Of a stretch of DNA of 56,903 nucleotides, positions 6,703 through 14,742 are shown piece by piece; the first letter of the stretch is position 1, and the number at the start of each line of letters is the position of its first letter. The DNA is from Peptococcaceae bacterium (GTDB lineage: Bacteria; Bacillota; Peptococcia; Peptococcales; Peptococcaceae). The position numbers were made by a program, and so were the translations under genes. The notes beneath the pieces are model-generated. The model was not told the origin of the DNA, did not search any database, and was given only the letters and a program-made list of their open reading frames with translations. The stretch spans positions 1 to 56,903 of the forward strand of contig JAFYPD010000062.1 in assembly GCA_017547685.1 (NCBI GenBank), read 5' to 3'.

Positions 6703-8988
6703 ATGTTTGAACTGACTCAGGAATCACTTCATGAGTGGGAGGCGCTTTGTACACAGGATCAGCCTCCGTACTGTACTGCGCAATGTCCATTGCATGTGGA
6801 TGCCAAAGGGATCTGTGCTGCGGTGGAACAGGGCAATTTTAACAAAGGTCGGGAAATCCTCGAAAAATATATGGTGCTGCCACGAATTTTATCGGCAGTT
6901 TGTGAAGCCCCGTGCCGAAATAAATGTCGGCGGGGAGAAAAAGGAGATGCTGTTCAGCTTCAGCTTCTGGAGCAGGCCTGCATGACTTACGGGAAAAAGA
7001 AATCTACAGGGAGCCGGTTGGCATTTCTGCGTAAGAAAGAAGAGAAAATTGCTGTGGTCGGTGCCGGTATGGCCGGATTATGCACTGCTATGGAGCTTGG
7101 AAGCCGAGGATATCAGGTAACACTGTTTGAAAAAGCAAATGGGCCTGGCGGCCGGCTGTTACTTTTGGATGAACAGGTGCTGCCAAAAGAGGAACTGGAA
7201 AAAGATTTCAAAAAACTAGAGCAGACGGGAATTAAAATAGAATGTAACAGCCATGTGGATTCGGAAAAACTGAAAGCGTTATGCCGGCAGTACAATGCCG
7301 TGTATCTGTCGCAGGCGGTGCTGGATGAATTAAAACTGGACATTCAGATTGACCGTACCACATTGCTGACCAATATAGAGAAAGTGTTTGCCGGAAATAC
7401 CAGTCTGGATGAAACCAGCTTTATCGGTGATGCAAGTGATGGCAAGAAAGCGGCTATCTCGATTGAGCGCTATCTGCAGAATGCTTCGCTGACATTGAAA
7501 CGTGAACTGGAAGGCTCTTATGCGTCAAAACTTTTCACCCGGCTGGACCGTATTGAGCCGAATAAAGAAATTGTACCGGAAACGATACATTATACGGAGG
7601 CAGAGGCGAAACAGGAAGCTGCCCGATGCATTCAGTGCCGCTGCACCGAATGTCTGGATGCCTGTGCCTTTTTAAGAAACTATAAACGATATCCGAAACT
7701 GTACGCCCGCGAGGTATTTAATAATTTTACCATCGTTATGGGGTTCCACGGGGCAAATGGCATGATTAATTCCTGCAGTTTGTGCGGTCAGTGTAAAGTA
7801 CTCTGTCCCAATGGATTTGATATGGGTGAAATTTGCAAAGTAGCCCGGGAAGACATGGTAACCAGAGGAAAGATGCCGCCGTCCACCCATGATTTTGCGC
7901 TGATGGACATGGCGTTCAGCAATGGCGATGATTATTTTATGGTGCAGCATCAGCCAGGAAAACAGGAAAGCCGGTATGCGCTGTTTCCGGGCTTCCAGAT
8001 GGGGGCATCGCTGCCGGATACGGTGAAAGCGGTGTATCAGGATTTAAGCGAACGTCTGGATGGCGGAGTTGGCCTGATTCTGGGCTGCTGCGGCGCTATT
8101 GCGGACTGGGCCGGGAATCAGCCGCAATTAAAGCAGGAGCTGGAGAAAATCCGCACAGCCTGGAATCAGTTAGGACAGCCGAAGATGATTACGTTGTGTC
8201 CGAGCTGTTATATGACGTTCCAGCAGGCGGGAATTCCGGTGGTGGGCATCACAGAAATTCTGCTGCAGATTGGTGTACCGCCGCAAATGATGACACAGAG
8301 TGGTATGCTGGCAGTGCATGATTCCTGCATCACCCGGTTTGACCGTACGCTGCAGGATGCGGTGCGGGAGCTGGCCCGTCAGGCAGGTTATACCATCGAA
8401 GAACTGCCGTATTCCCGCGAGAAAACTCATTGCTGCGGGTATGGCGGATTGACCAGTCTGGTAAACAGAGAGGTGGACGCAGAAACGGTAAAACAGTGTA
8501 TCAGCCAGAGTGACAAGGATTATCTGACATACTGTGTCAACTGCCGCGACCAGTTTATGAAACAGGGGAAAACCACGCATCATATTCTGGAACTGTTATA
8601 TGGCGTGCAGGAGCGGCCAGTGGCTGATTTGAGTGAACGCCGCCTGAACCGGCAGCGATTAAAATATGAGATGCGAACGGAAATCTGGGGGGAAACAATC
8701 ATGATGCCTGAGCCAAAAATCAAGTACGAAATTGCCGATGATGTACGGTGGCAGATGCATGACCGTATGATTCTGGAAACCGATATTATTCAAGTGCTGG
8801 AACATGCGGATGCCACCCGGGAAATGATTTTCAACAAGACAAAACAGGTGTATTTCAGCAGTTTGCGCATCGGTAATGTGACCTTCTGGGTAGAATTCCG
8901 GAAACAGGATAATGTGTATCAGGTGATACAGGCCTACAGTCACCGTATGAGTTTTGAGGAGTGTGATGTCAATGGCGCAGTATTATGA
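6703..8988 (+). CDS. Multidomain FAD / dicluster Fe-S / CCG-domain oxidoreductase
   Basis: A 761-residue redox protein. Domains in order: an N-terminal Cys-rich Fer4_20-type domain as in glutamate synthase small subunit (about 15-100, CTAQCPLHVD and CEAPCRNKCRRGE); a FAD/NAD Rossmann segment (VVGAGMAGL then GGRL); two [4Fe-4S] ferredoxin motifs near 310-385; a heterodisulfide-reductase-type CCG region (GCCGAIADWAG, LCPSCYMTF, HDSCITRF, CCGYGGLTS); and a 90-residue extra C-terminal domain. It matches the family called pyridine nucleotide-disulfide oxidoreductase/dicluster-binding protein. Probable role: moving electrons from Mop to pyridine nucleotide, ferredoxin or a disulfide. ATG 6703 has an excellent AGGAGGAGG; the longer in-frame start lacks one. 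Confidence 0.85.
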   Translation: MFELTQESLHEWEALCTQDQPPYCTAQCPLHVDAKGICAAVEQGNFNKGREILEKYMVLPRILSAVCEAPCRNKCRRGEKGDAVQLQLLEQACMTYGKKKSTGSRLAFLRKKEEKIAVVGAGMAGLCTAMELGSRGYQVTLFEKANGPGGRLLLLDEQVLPKEELEKDFKKLEQTGIKIECNSHVDSEKLKALCRQYNAVYLSQAVLDELKLDIQIDRTTLLTNIEKVFAGNTSLDETSFIGDASDGKKAAISIERYLQNASLTLKRELEGSYASKLFTRLDRIEPNKEIVPETIHYTEAEAKQEAARCIQCRCTECLDACAFLRNYKRYPKLYAREVFNNFTIVMGFHGANGMINSCSLCGQCKVLCPNGFDMGEICKVAREDMVTRGKMPPSTHDFALMDMAFSNGDDYFMVQHQPGKQESRYALFPGFQMGASLPDTVKAVYQDLSERLDGGVGLILGCCGAIADWAGNQPQLKQELEKIRTAWNQLGQPKMITLCPSCYMTFQQAGIPVVGITEILLQIGVPPQMMTQSGMLAVHDSCITRFDRTLQDAVRELARQAGYTIEELPYSREKTHCCGYGGLTSLVNREVDAETVKQCISQSDKDYLTYCVNCRDQFMKQGKTTHHILELLYGVQERPVADLSERRLNRQRLKYEMRTEIWGETIMMPEPKIKYEIADDVRWQMHDRMILETDIIQVLEHADATREMIFNKTKQVYFSSLRIGNVTFWVEFRKQDNVYQVIQAYSHRMSFEECDVNGAVL

Positions 8989-9187
8989 GTCGATTGACCC
9001 GAACGGGGAATTAATCTGTGAGAAATGTGGCGTGCCTTTTGAAAAAATGGAAGTAACACTGGCTTATATGGGAAACAGTTTCCCGGTAGAATTACCGCGG
9101 TGCCCGATTTGCAAGATGGTGTATGTGCCGGAAGACCTGGCTATGGGAAAAATTCTCCGCGTAGAGAAATCGCTGGAGGATAAATAA
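8972..9187 (+). CDS. Small CxxC redox protein (DVU_1557-like)
   Basis: A 71-residue protein with two paired-cysteine motifs, CEKCGVPF and CPICKMVYVPEDL, typical of a zinc ribbon or rubredoxin-like metal site. It resembles the small redox protein that follows the FAD/dicluster protein in Desulfovibrio (DVU_1557 family). It may be an electron carrier or zinc-bound partner. The gene starts inside the upstream gene (17-base overlap) after an AGGAG at 8957-8961; ATG 8966 (spacing 4) and ATG 8972 (spacing 10) are both possible. Its stop overlaps the next start by one base, indicating translational coupling. Confidence 0.75.
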   Translation: MAQYYESIDPNGELICEKCGVPFEKMEVTLAYMGNSFPVELPRCPICKMVYVPEDLAMGKILRVEKSLEDK

Positions 9188-9810
9188 TGGCCGGGTGTCT
9201 GCATCCCGGCGGCCTGGATTTTACAGCACGTCTTGTAAAAGAATCTGAGCTGCAGCCGGGTGCCGCGGTGCTGGACGCCGGATGCGGTTCCGGCAGTACA
9301 GTGGAATGGTTCAGGGAAAACGGTTACGATGTCTGCGGGATTGACCGCAATCCGGAGAAGACCAGTGCATGGATGCAGCAGGGGGACTTACGGCAGATGC
9401 CTTATGCAGCGGAATGCTTTCATGCTGTCATCAGCGAATGTACCGCTTTTATCTGCGGCGGCACCAGAACGATGCTGCTGGAATGCAATCGCGTATTAAA
9501 GCAGGATGGCTGGCTGCTGCTGGCCGATGTATATTTTACCGAAGAACAGCCATTGCCGTGTTTCTTCGATGGCCGGCCTGTTACGATGGAACAGTGGCAG
9601 CAGGTGCTGCAGGATTGTGGATTTACGATTGAGAAGATAGAAGATGTGTCAGCGGCCTGGAAGCCCTTTGTTATCGAACAGCTCTGGGCCGGACGAACAC
9701 TGGAGGATTTGTGGGGCGGCTGTTTTGCCGACGGGCAGACCGGCCCGTCCCGGTACAAGCCCGGATATTTTCTGCTCTGGGCGAGGAAAGGAGCGAACAG
9801 CAATGAGTGA
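9187..9810 (+). CDS. Class I SAM-dependent methyltransferase (DVU_1556/TrsM-like)
   Basis: A 207-residue methyltransferase with motif I VLDAGCGSGSTVEW, an acidic residue after beta-2 (VCGIDRNP), DLRQMPY before motif II, and a methyltransferase-11 type core. The substrate is unknown. The gene corresponds in position to the DVU_1556 family methyltransferase, named TrsM in some annotations (from memory). The first base of its ATG is the last base of the previous stop, and its end overlaps the next gene by 8 bases. Grouping with a radical SAM enzyme and redox proteins suggests modification of a small molecule or cofactor rather than nucleic acid, which is inference. Confidence 0.8.
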   Translation: MAGCLHPGGLDFTARLVKESELQPGAAVLDAGCGSGSTVEWFRENGYDVCGIDRNPEKTSAWMQQGDLRQMPYAAECFHAVISECTAFICGGTRTMLLECNRVLKQDGWLLLADVYFTEEQPLPCFFDGRPVTMEQWQQVLQDCGFTIEKIEDVSAAWKPFVIEQLWAGRTLEDLWGGCFADGQTGPSRYKPGYFLLWARKGANSNE

Positions 9811-10243
9811 ACAGGATTTATTCATGCGTATGCTGGATCTGACTTCGCAGGGATATGCCTGCAGTCAGATTCTGCTGATGCTGGGGATGGAACTGAATGG
9901 TGAGGAAAACAGCGCGGTGGTGCGCACCATGGCTGGACTCAATGAAGGGATGTATGGCAGTGGACGTCTGTGCGGCTGTTTAACCGGCGGCAGCTGTCTT
10001 CTGGGTTATTTTTCCGGAAAAGGGCTGGAGGAAGACGAACTGGAGCATCCGGCATTCCGCAAAATGGTGGCTGAGTTTTCCGCCTGGTTTGAAGAAACCT
10101 GGGGCGGGCAGTACGGCGGCATCAACTGTGATGATATTTTAGAGGATAACCGCGCCAATCAGATGACCCGCTGCCCGGAAATTGTACAGTCCAGTTTTGA
10201 AAAATGTCTGGAACTGCTGGAGAAAAACGGATGCCTGGCGTAA
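9803..10243 (+). CDS. C-GCAxxG-C-C family protein (DVU_1555-like)
   Basis: A 146-residue helical protein of the C_GCAxxG_C_C family, whose conserved cysteines suggest a bound redox metal or disulfide centre. Visible Cys positions are in YACSQI, GRLCGCLTGGSC (the GCxxG-C core), GINCDD and TRCPEIV. No enzymatic role is established for the family. ATG 9803 has GGAAAGGAG upstream and overlaps the methyltransferase end by 8 bases. In-frame codons further upstream lie inside the methyltransferase gene and are rejected. The conserved position in the operon suggests a redox or scaffold partner. Confidence 0.82.
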   Translation: MSEQDLFMRMLDLTSQGYACSQILLMLGMELNGEENSAVVRTMAGLNEGMYGSGRLCGCLTGGSCLLGYFSGKGLEEDELEHPAFRKMVAEFSAWFEETWGGQYGGINCDDILEDNRANQMTRCPEIVQSSFEKCLELLEKNGCLA

Positions 10244-11334
10244 AAGCGGCAGGGCTGATTTCGGTTGCAGGTCTGTCTTCACGGATGGGGGCTTTTAAAC
10301 CGCTGCTGGATTTAAGCGGAAAACCTTTAATCTGCCGCACCATAGAAAGCCTGTTACGAGGTGGTGTTCAGCAGGTGACTGTGGTAACCGGACGTAATAG
10401 AGATGCTATTGCCAGAGTGGTGCACAAGTACCCGCAGGTAAGGCTGGTACACAATGCGGATTATGCAGCGACAGCCATGTTTGATTCCATTAAGCTGGGT
10501 CTGCAGCAGATGCATGATATGGATGCAGTTGTGTTTTTACCTGCTGATGTGCCGGCTGTGCGTCCGGAAACTGTGCGTGTGTTGTTGCAGCAATGGGAGA
10601 AACAGAAACCTGATGTGCTGCTGCCTGTCTATCAGGGGCAGCCATGGCATCCGCCAGTGATTTCTGCAAGGCTGTTGCCGCAGTTATTGCAGTATAACGG
10701 CACAGGCGGATTAAAAGGTGCGCTAAAAGTGCTAGGCACATCCAGAGAGCATATGCTTGTTCCAGATAAGGGATGTACCATGGACGCCGATTATGTGGAA
10801 GACTATCAGAGGTTGTGTCAGTACTGGCCGCTGCGGGATGTGCCGGATACGGAAGTGTGTCAGATTCTGTATCAGCTGGCGGGGACACCGGAACCGGTGC
10901 AGCAGCATTGCGAGGCTGTGGCGCAAAAAGCGATGGAACTTGGTGAACAGCTGCAGCAGAACGGGAATGCACTGGAGCTGCATCTGCTGGAAAGCGCTGC
11001 CCGTCTGCACGATATCTGCCGGACGGAACCTAGCCATGCACAGGCGGGGGCGGAATTTTTGCGGCAATATGGTTTTTATCGGATTGCTGATCTGGTAGCG
11101 GTTCATATGGACTGGCCGGAAGAACGAATCATTCAGCTGGATGAAGCAGCCGTTCTTTATCTGGCAGATAAGCTGGTATCCGGCAATCAGAATATCCCGC
11201 TGGATCAGCGCTTTGTTGAAAAAATGAAGAAGTTTGCGGATAATCCGGAGATTGTTACAGCAATCAAGCGGCGATATGAAATTGCAGCAGAAATCTTGTG
11301 TCAAATGGAACAAGAGGTGACAAAAAAGGAATGA
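10231..11334 (+). CDS. MobA/MocA-like NTP transferase fused to an HD domain (DVU_1551-like)
   Basis: A 367-residue fusion. Residues about 5-190 form a nucleotidyltransferase of the MobA/MocA type (SVAGLSSRMGAFKPLL and FLPADVPAVRPE, the metal-binding Asp). About 200-365 form an HD-type hydrolase (ARLHDICR and a later VAVHMDW). MocA adds CMP to molybdopterin to make the cytosine dinucleotide used by Mop-type enzymes, so this is the best local candidate for that step. The HD half may hydrolyse a nucleotide intermediate. ATG 10231, with GGAG 8 bases upstream and a 13-base overlap with the previous gene, is preferred over 10204. Confidence 0.82.
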   Translation: MPGVKAAGLISVAGLSSRMGAFKPLLDLSGKPLICRTIESLLRGGVQQVTVVTGRNRDAIARVVHKYPQVRLVHNADYAATAMFDSIKLGLQQMHDMDAVVFLPADVPAVRPETVRVLLQQWEKQKPDVLLPVYQGQPWHPPVISARLLPQLLQYNGTGGLKGALKVLGTSREHMLVPDKGCTMDADYVEDYQRLCQYWPLRDVPDTEVCQILYQLAGTPEPVQQHCEAVAQKAMELGEQLQQNGNALELHLLESAARLHDICRTEPSHAQAGAEFLRQYGFYRIADLVAVHMDWPEERIIQLDEAAVLYLADKLVSGNQNIPLDQRFVEKMKKFADNPEIVTAIKRRYEIAAEILCQMEQEVTKKE

Positions 11335-12755
11335 AAAAAATAATCAGTACAACAGAAAGTATCTGCCCGGTTTGTCTGCGGCGAATTGCTGCGCAGCGCG
11401 TGGCAGAGACTGACGGAATCTATATGGAGAAAACCTGCCCGGAACACGGCGATTTTCGTGTACTGCTGTGGCGCGGCAGTGAACAAACCTATCGAAACTG
11501 GGAGCGACAGAAACAGCAGCCGGCAGAACATTACTGCCATACCCATGTAGAGAAAGGCTGCCCGTATGACTGCGGTTTCTGTGAAGATCATCTGCAGCAG
11601 ATTTGCTGTGTACTGCTGGAAGTGACCCAGCGGTGCAATCTGCACTGTCCGGTTTGCTTTGCCTCGGCTGGCGGTCCATCTGTGGATCCGACACTGGAGG
11701 CGATTGGCAGATGGTATGATGAACTGATGAAAGCAGGCGGACCGTTCAATATTCAGCTGTCCGGCGGTGAACCGACTATGCGGAATGACCTCGCCGACAT
11801 TATTCGATTAGGGAAGGAAAAGGGTTTTACTTATTTTCAGCTGAATACCAATGGATTGCGCATTGCAGAAGAGTATGATTATCTACAGGAACTGGTACAG
11901 GCAGGATTGCGTAATGTATTTCTGCAGTTTGACGGCTTGACGGAACATCCCTATGAGGTGCTGCGCGGAAAGCCTTTGCTGGAGAAAAAAAAGGCAGCCA
12001 TCGAGAATTGCCGCAAGGCAAAAGTGGGGTTAACTCTGGTGCCTACCGTTGCTCCTGGTGTCAATGATAATCAGGTGGGAGATATTCTGAATTTTGCGTT
12101 GGAACATATGCCGGTGGTTCGCGGCGTACATTTTCAGCCGGTCAGCTATTTTGGACGCTGTGATTTAGAGCAGAATGAACAGCGTATCACGATTCCGGAT
12201 ATGCTGCATTATATGGAAACACAGACAGGCGGTATCATGAAGGCATCTGATTTCTTAGGCGGCGGTGCGGAAAACTCCTATTGTTCTTTCCACGGTAATT
12301 TTATGCGGATGCCGGACGGCACCATCAAATCAATAAAAAGCGATACCACGGGCTGCTGCTGCACGTCATCCAAACAGTCGCGGGAGTTTGTGGCAAAACG
12401 GTGGTCTGCGGCGCCCGTTCTGACAACCGCTCAGGAAAGCAGCTGCTGTTGCGGAACAGCGGAATCTGCGGTGCGGGAAAGCAGTTGCTGCAATGGAACA
12501 GCATGTGCAGAAAGTCAGGAAAACACTTGCTGCAGCAGTACGCCGCAGCCTTCGCTGTTTGATGTATTCCTGGAGCGGATGGAGAACTATACGCTGGCTG
12601 TTTCCGGCATGCTGTTTCAGGATGCATGGAATTTTGATTTAGAGCGAGTGAAATCCTGCTATCTCTGCGAATTCAGTCCGCAGATGAAAATTGTACCGTT
12701 CTGCGCCTATAATTTATCCAGTATCAGCGGAGAAACACTGTACAGGGGGAAATAA
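11331..12755 (+). CDS. Radical SAM protein with Cys-rich insert (TrsS-like)
   Basis: A 474-residue radical SAM protein. The cluster motif CNLHCPVC follows LLEVTQR near residue 100, and a SAM-binding SGGEPT follows. The N-terminus has ESICPVCLRRI and CPEHGDF, a combination I associate with the MJ0619/tetraether-synthase-like branch. From about residue 338 to 405 there is a remarkable Cys-rich region (TGCCCTSS, ESSCCCGTAES, ESSCCNGTACAES, NTCCSSTP), and a last cluster sits at CYLCEF. Relatives of this position are annotated radical SAM (seleno)protein TrsS. No in-frame TGA occurs here, so this copy is cysteine-only. The start overlaps the previous stop. The substrate is unknown. Confidence 0.82.
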   Translation: MKKIISTTESICPVCLRRIAAQRVAETDGIYMEKTCPEHGDFRVLLWRGSEQTYRNWERQKQQPAEHYCHTHVEKGCPYDCGFCEDHLQQICCVLLEVTQRCNLHCPVCFASAGGPSVDPTLEAIGRWYDELMKAGGPFNIQLSGGEPTMRNDLADIIRLGKEKGFTYFQLNTNGLRIAEEYDYLQELVQAGLRNVFLQFDGLTEHPYEVLRGKPLLEKKKAAIENCRKAKVGLTLVPTVAPGVNDNQVGDILNFALEHMPVVRGVHFQPVSYFGRCDLEQNEQRITIPDMLHYMETQTGGIMKASDFLGGGAENSYCSFHGNFMRMPDGTIKSIKSDTTGCCCTSSKQSREFVAKRWSAAPVLTTAQESSCCCGTAESAVRESSCCNGTACAESQENTCCSSTPQPSLFDVFLERMENYTLAVSGMLFQDAWNFDLERVKSCYLCEFSPQMKIVPFCAYNLSSISGETLYRGK

Positions 12756-12757
12756 TC

Positions 12758-14041
12758 ATGTCCAGACTGGACGGCTACATGGCGAAACAATTTCATATTG
12801 CACTGGAACAGCTGAGCCGCAGCGTCATAGAGGCAAAACAGCTGGGTGCCGTGAATCAGCTGCTGCAGTGGTGCAAAAGCCATAGCGGGTATTATGATGA
12901 TTATCCGGAACAGCTGCAGTCACTGGATGAAATCACGATGCTGCCTTTTCTGACTGCGCAGACGCTGGCAGAGCATTGTCAGGAGCTGGTCTGTGTGTCT
13001 CAGAGCGAAATCAGTCGTGTGGTGACGATGCAGACATCAGGCACCAGCGGCTTGCAGAAACGACTGTATTTTTCTGAAGCAGACCAGCAGCTGACCGTTG
13101 ATTTTTTTGCCTGCGGTCTTTCTGAACTGAACGAGCCTGGTGACCGCTGTATGATTCTGATGCCGGGTCATCGGCCAGGCGGCATGAGTTATCTGATTGG
13201 GCAGGCGCTGGAACAGATTGGGGCAATACCGGTTCCGTGCGGATATGATAAAACCTTTGCAGAAATGGCAGAGCTGCTGCAACAGCAGCAGGTGACCACT
13301 ATGGTGGGCAGTCCGGTGCAAATTCTGTCGCTGGCCCGCTATCTGCGGCATTATCAGCTGCCGCACCGGATAAAAGCGGTACTGGTCAGCAGTGATTATC
13401 TGCCGGAAACGGTGCGCCATGCTATTGAAGAAACCCTGCACTGTGATGTGTATGACCATTACGGTATCACCGAGGCAGGGCTTGGCTTTTCCATTGAATG
13501 TGAGTGCCATCAGGGATTGCATATGCGGGAGAATGATTTGCTGGTGGAGATTATTGAGCCGCAGACCTTGCAGCCGGTTCCCGACGGCCAGTGGGGCGAG
13601 ATGGTATTTACCACGCTGACCCGCCGTGCCATGCCGCTGATTCGGTATCGTACCGGCGATAAAGCGCGGCTGCTGGCGGAGCCTTGTGCCTGTGGTTCCA
13701 TCGTGAAACGGATGGATAAAATTCCGGGCAGAATACAGCAGCTGGAGGATTGTTACTGTATGCCGGTGCTGGATGAACTGTTGTTCCAGCTACCGCAGGT
13801 GATGGACTATCAGGCAAGATACAGCAGTGTAAAAAAACAGCTGTATCTGCATCTGCTGCTGACAGAGAATGTTATGCATCTGGAACAGAAAGTTGATACA
13901 TTGCTGCGCTCGGTATTGCAGAAAGGCGATACTTTGCAGTTAACGATGGATGTATTGTGTGAAATCAACCGGTATGCGGTGAAAAGCCTTTATGCTGCAA
14001 AGAGAAAACTGATACAGGAGGATGGCCATGAAACAGAATGA
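12758..14041 (+). CDS. AMP-dependent CoA ligase-like adenylating enzyme (DVU_1553-like)
   Basis: A 427-residue member of the acyl-adenylate superfamily, closest in layout to phenylacetate-CoA ligase. It shows the phosphate loop QTSGTSGLQKR (about residues 90-100), VYDHYGITEAGLG in the adenylate-binding region, the YRTGDKARLL hinge Asp segment, and a Cys cluster CACGS afterwards. It would activate a carboxylate as an acyl-AMP and possibly pass it to CoA. The substrate is unknown; it could be the acid produced by Mop, or a cofactor precursor. It starts 3 bases after the radical SAM stop. Confidence 0.82.
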   Translation: MSRLDGYMAKQFHIALEQLSRSVIEAKQLGAVNQLLQWCKSHSGYYDDYPEQLQSLDEITMLPFLTAQTLAEHCQELVCVSQSEISRVVTMQTSGTSGLQKRLYFSEADQQLTVDFFACGLSELNEPGDRCMILMPGHRPGGMSYLIGQALEQIGAIPVPCGYDKTFAEMAELLQQQQVTTMVGSPVQILSLARYLRHYQLPHRIKAVLVSSDYLPETVRHAIEETLHCDVYDHYGITEAGLGFSIECECHQGLHMRENDLLVEIIEPQTLQPVPDGQWGEMVFTTLTRRAMPLIRYRTGDKARLLAEPCACGSIVKRMDKIPGRIQQLEDCYCMPVLDELLFQLPQVMDYQARYSSVKKQLYLHLLLTENVMHLEQKVDTLLRSVLQKGDTLQLTMDVLCEINRYAVKSLYAAKRKLIQEDGHETE

Positions 14042-14648
14042 ATCAGTGAAAACAATTTATCTGGTGCGGCATGGTCATGTGCAGATGCCGGATTATCGTA
14101 AATACTATTTGGGCTCTACCGATCTGTCACTTTCTGAAACAGGGAAAATACAGGCAGAGTGGCAGAAAAATTTTTTTTTAGATAAGAATATCGAGGCAGT
14201 TTATCACAGTCCATTAATGCGCTGTGTTCAGACAGCGAGGATGATTGCCGACAAAACCATTCCGTGCATTTCAGTTTCTGCGCTGCGGGAGATTGAGATG
14301 GGCCAGTGGGAGATGGTTCCCATGGAGCAGGTAAAAAAGGAACAACCGGAGGCCTATTATTTACGTGGGGAACAAATGGACATATTCTGCCCGCCAGATG
14401 GAGAGAGCTTTGCGGAGTGTCAGAAGCGGAGTGTAAAGGCATTTCAGGATCTGACGGATAACCAGAAAGCGGATTCTTCGATTATGATTGTGGCACATGC
14501 CGGAGTGAACAGGTGTATCTTAAGCTGGATATTGCAGAAGCCTTTAAAAAACCTGTTGGCGATTCCTCAGGCGTATGCCTGTGTCACAAAACTGATAGAA
14601 CAGGATGGCATCTGGCAGATTGTCGATTACATAGAGTGTCCGGTGTGA
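14028..14648 (+). CDS. Histidine phosphatase family protein
   Basis: A 206-residue phosphoglycerate-mutase-like phosphatase. The nucleophile motif LVRHGH lies near residue 11, a second basic motif follows (SPLMRCVQTA), the acid residue is in REIEMGQWE, and the second catalytic His is in IVAHAGVNR. ATG 14028 stands 6 bases after GGAGG; ATG 14022 is too close to it. The gene overlaps the previous one by 14 bases and ends the operon before a terminator. Family members dephosphorylate small molecules such as phosphosugars or cobalamin precursors. Here it may act on a phosphorylated intermediate of the same unknown pathway. Confidence 0.85.
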   Translation: MKQNESVKTIYLVRHGHVQMPDYRKYYLGSTDLSLSETGKIQAEWQKNFFLDKNIEAVYHSPLMRCVQTARMIADKTIPCISVSALREIEMGQWEMVPMEQVKKEQPEAYYLRGEQMDIFCPPDGESFAECQKRSVKAFQDLTDNQKADSSIMIVAHAGVNRCILSWILQKPLKNLLAIPQAYACVTKLIEQDGIWQIVDYIECPV

Positions 14649-14661
14649 ATAGGAATAAATG

Positions 14662-14714
14662 AAAAAACCTTCTGTTTCAAAAGGGTTTCCTGAAGAGACA
14701 GAAGGTTTTATTTA
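14662..14714 (+). terminator. Bidirectional terminator
   Basis: AAAACCTTCTGT (14664-14675) pairs perfectly with ACAGAAGGTTTT (14698-14709). A-rich and T-rich flanks allow function on both strands. It separates the Mop accessory operon from the convergent rubrerythrin gene. Confidence 0.85.
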
Positions 14715-14742
14715 AGAGAAATAACAAAGTGGTAATTATATC

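Noticed and set aside
11331-12755. Possible selenocysteine codon in the radical SAM gene
   Set aside because: Homologues are sometimes selenoproteins, but the frame here has no in-frame TGA before the natural stop.
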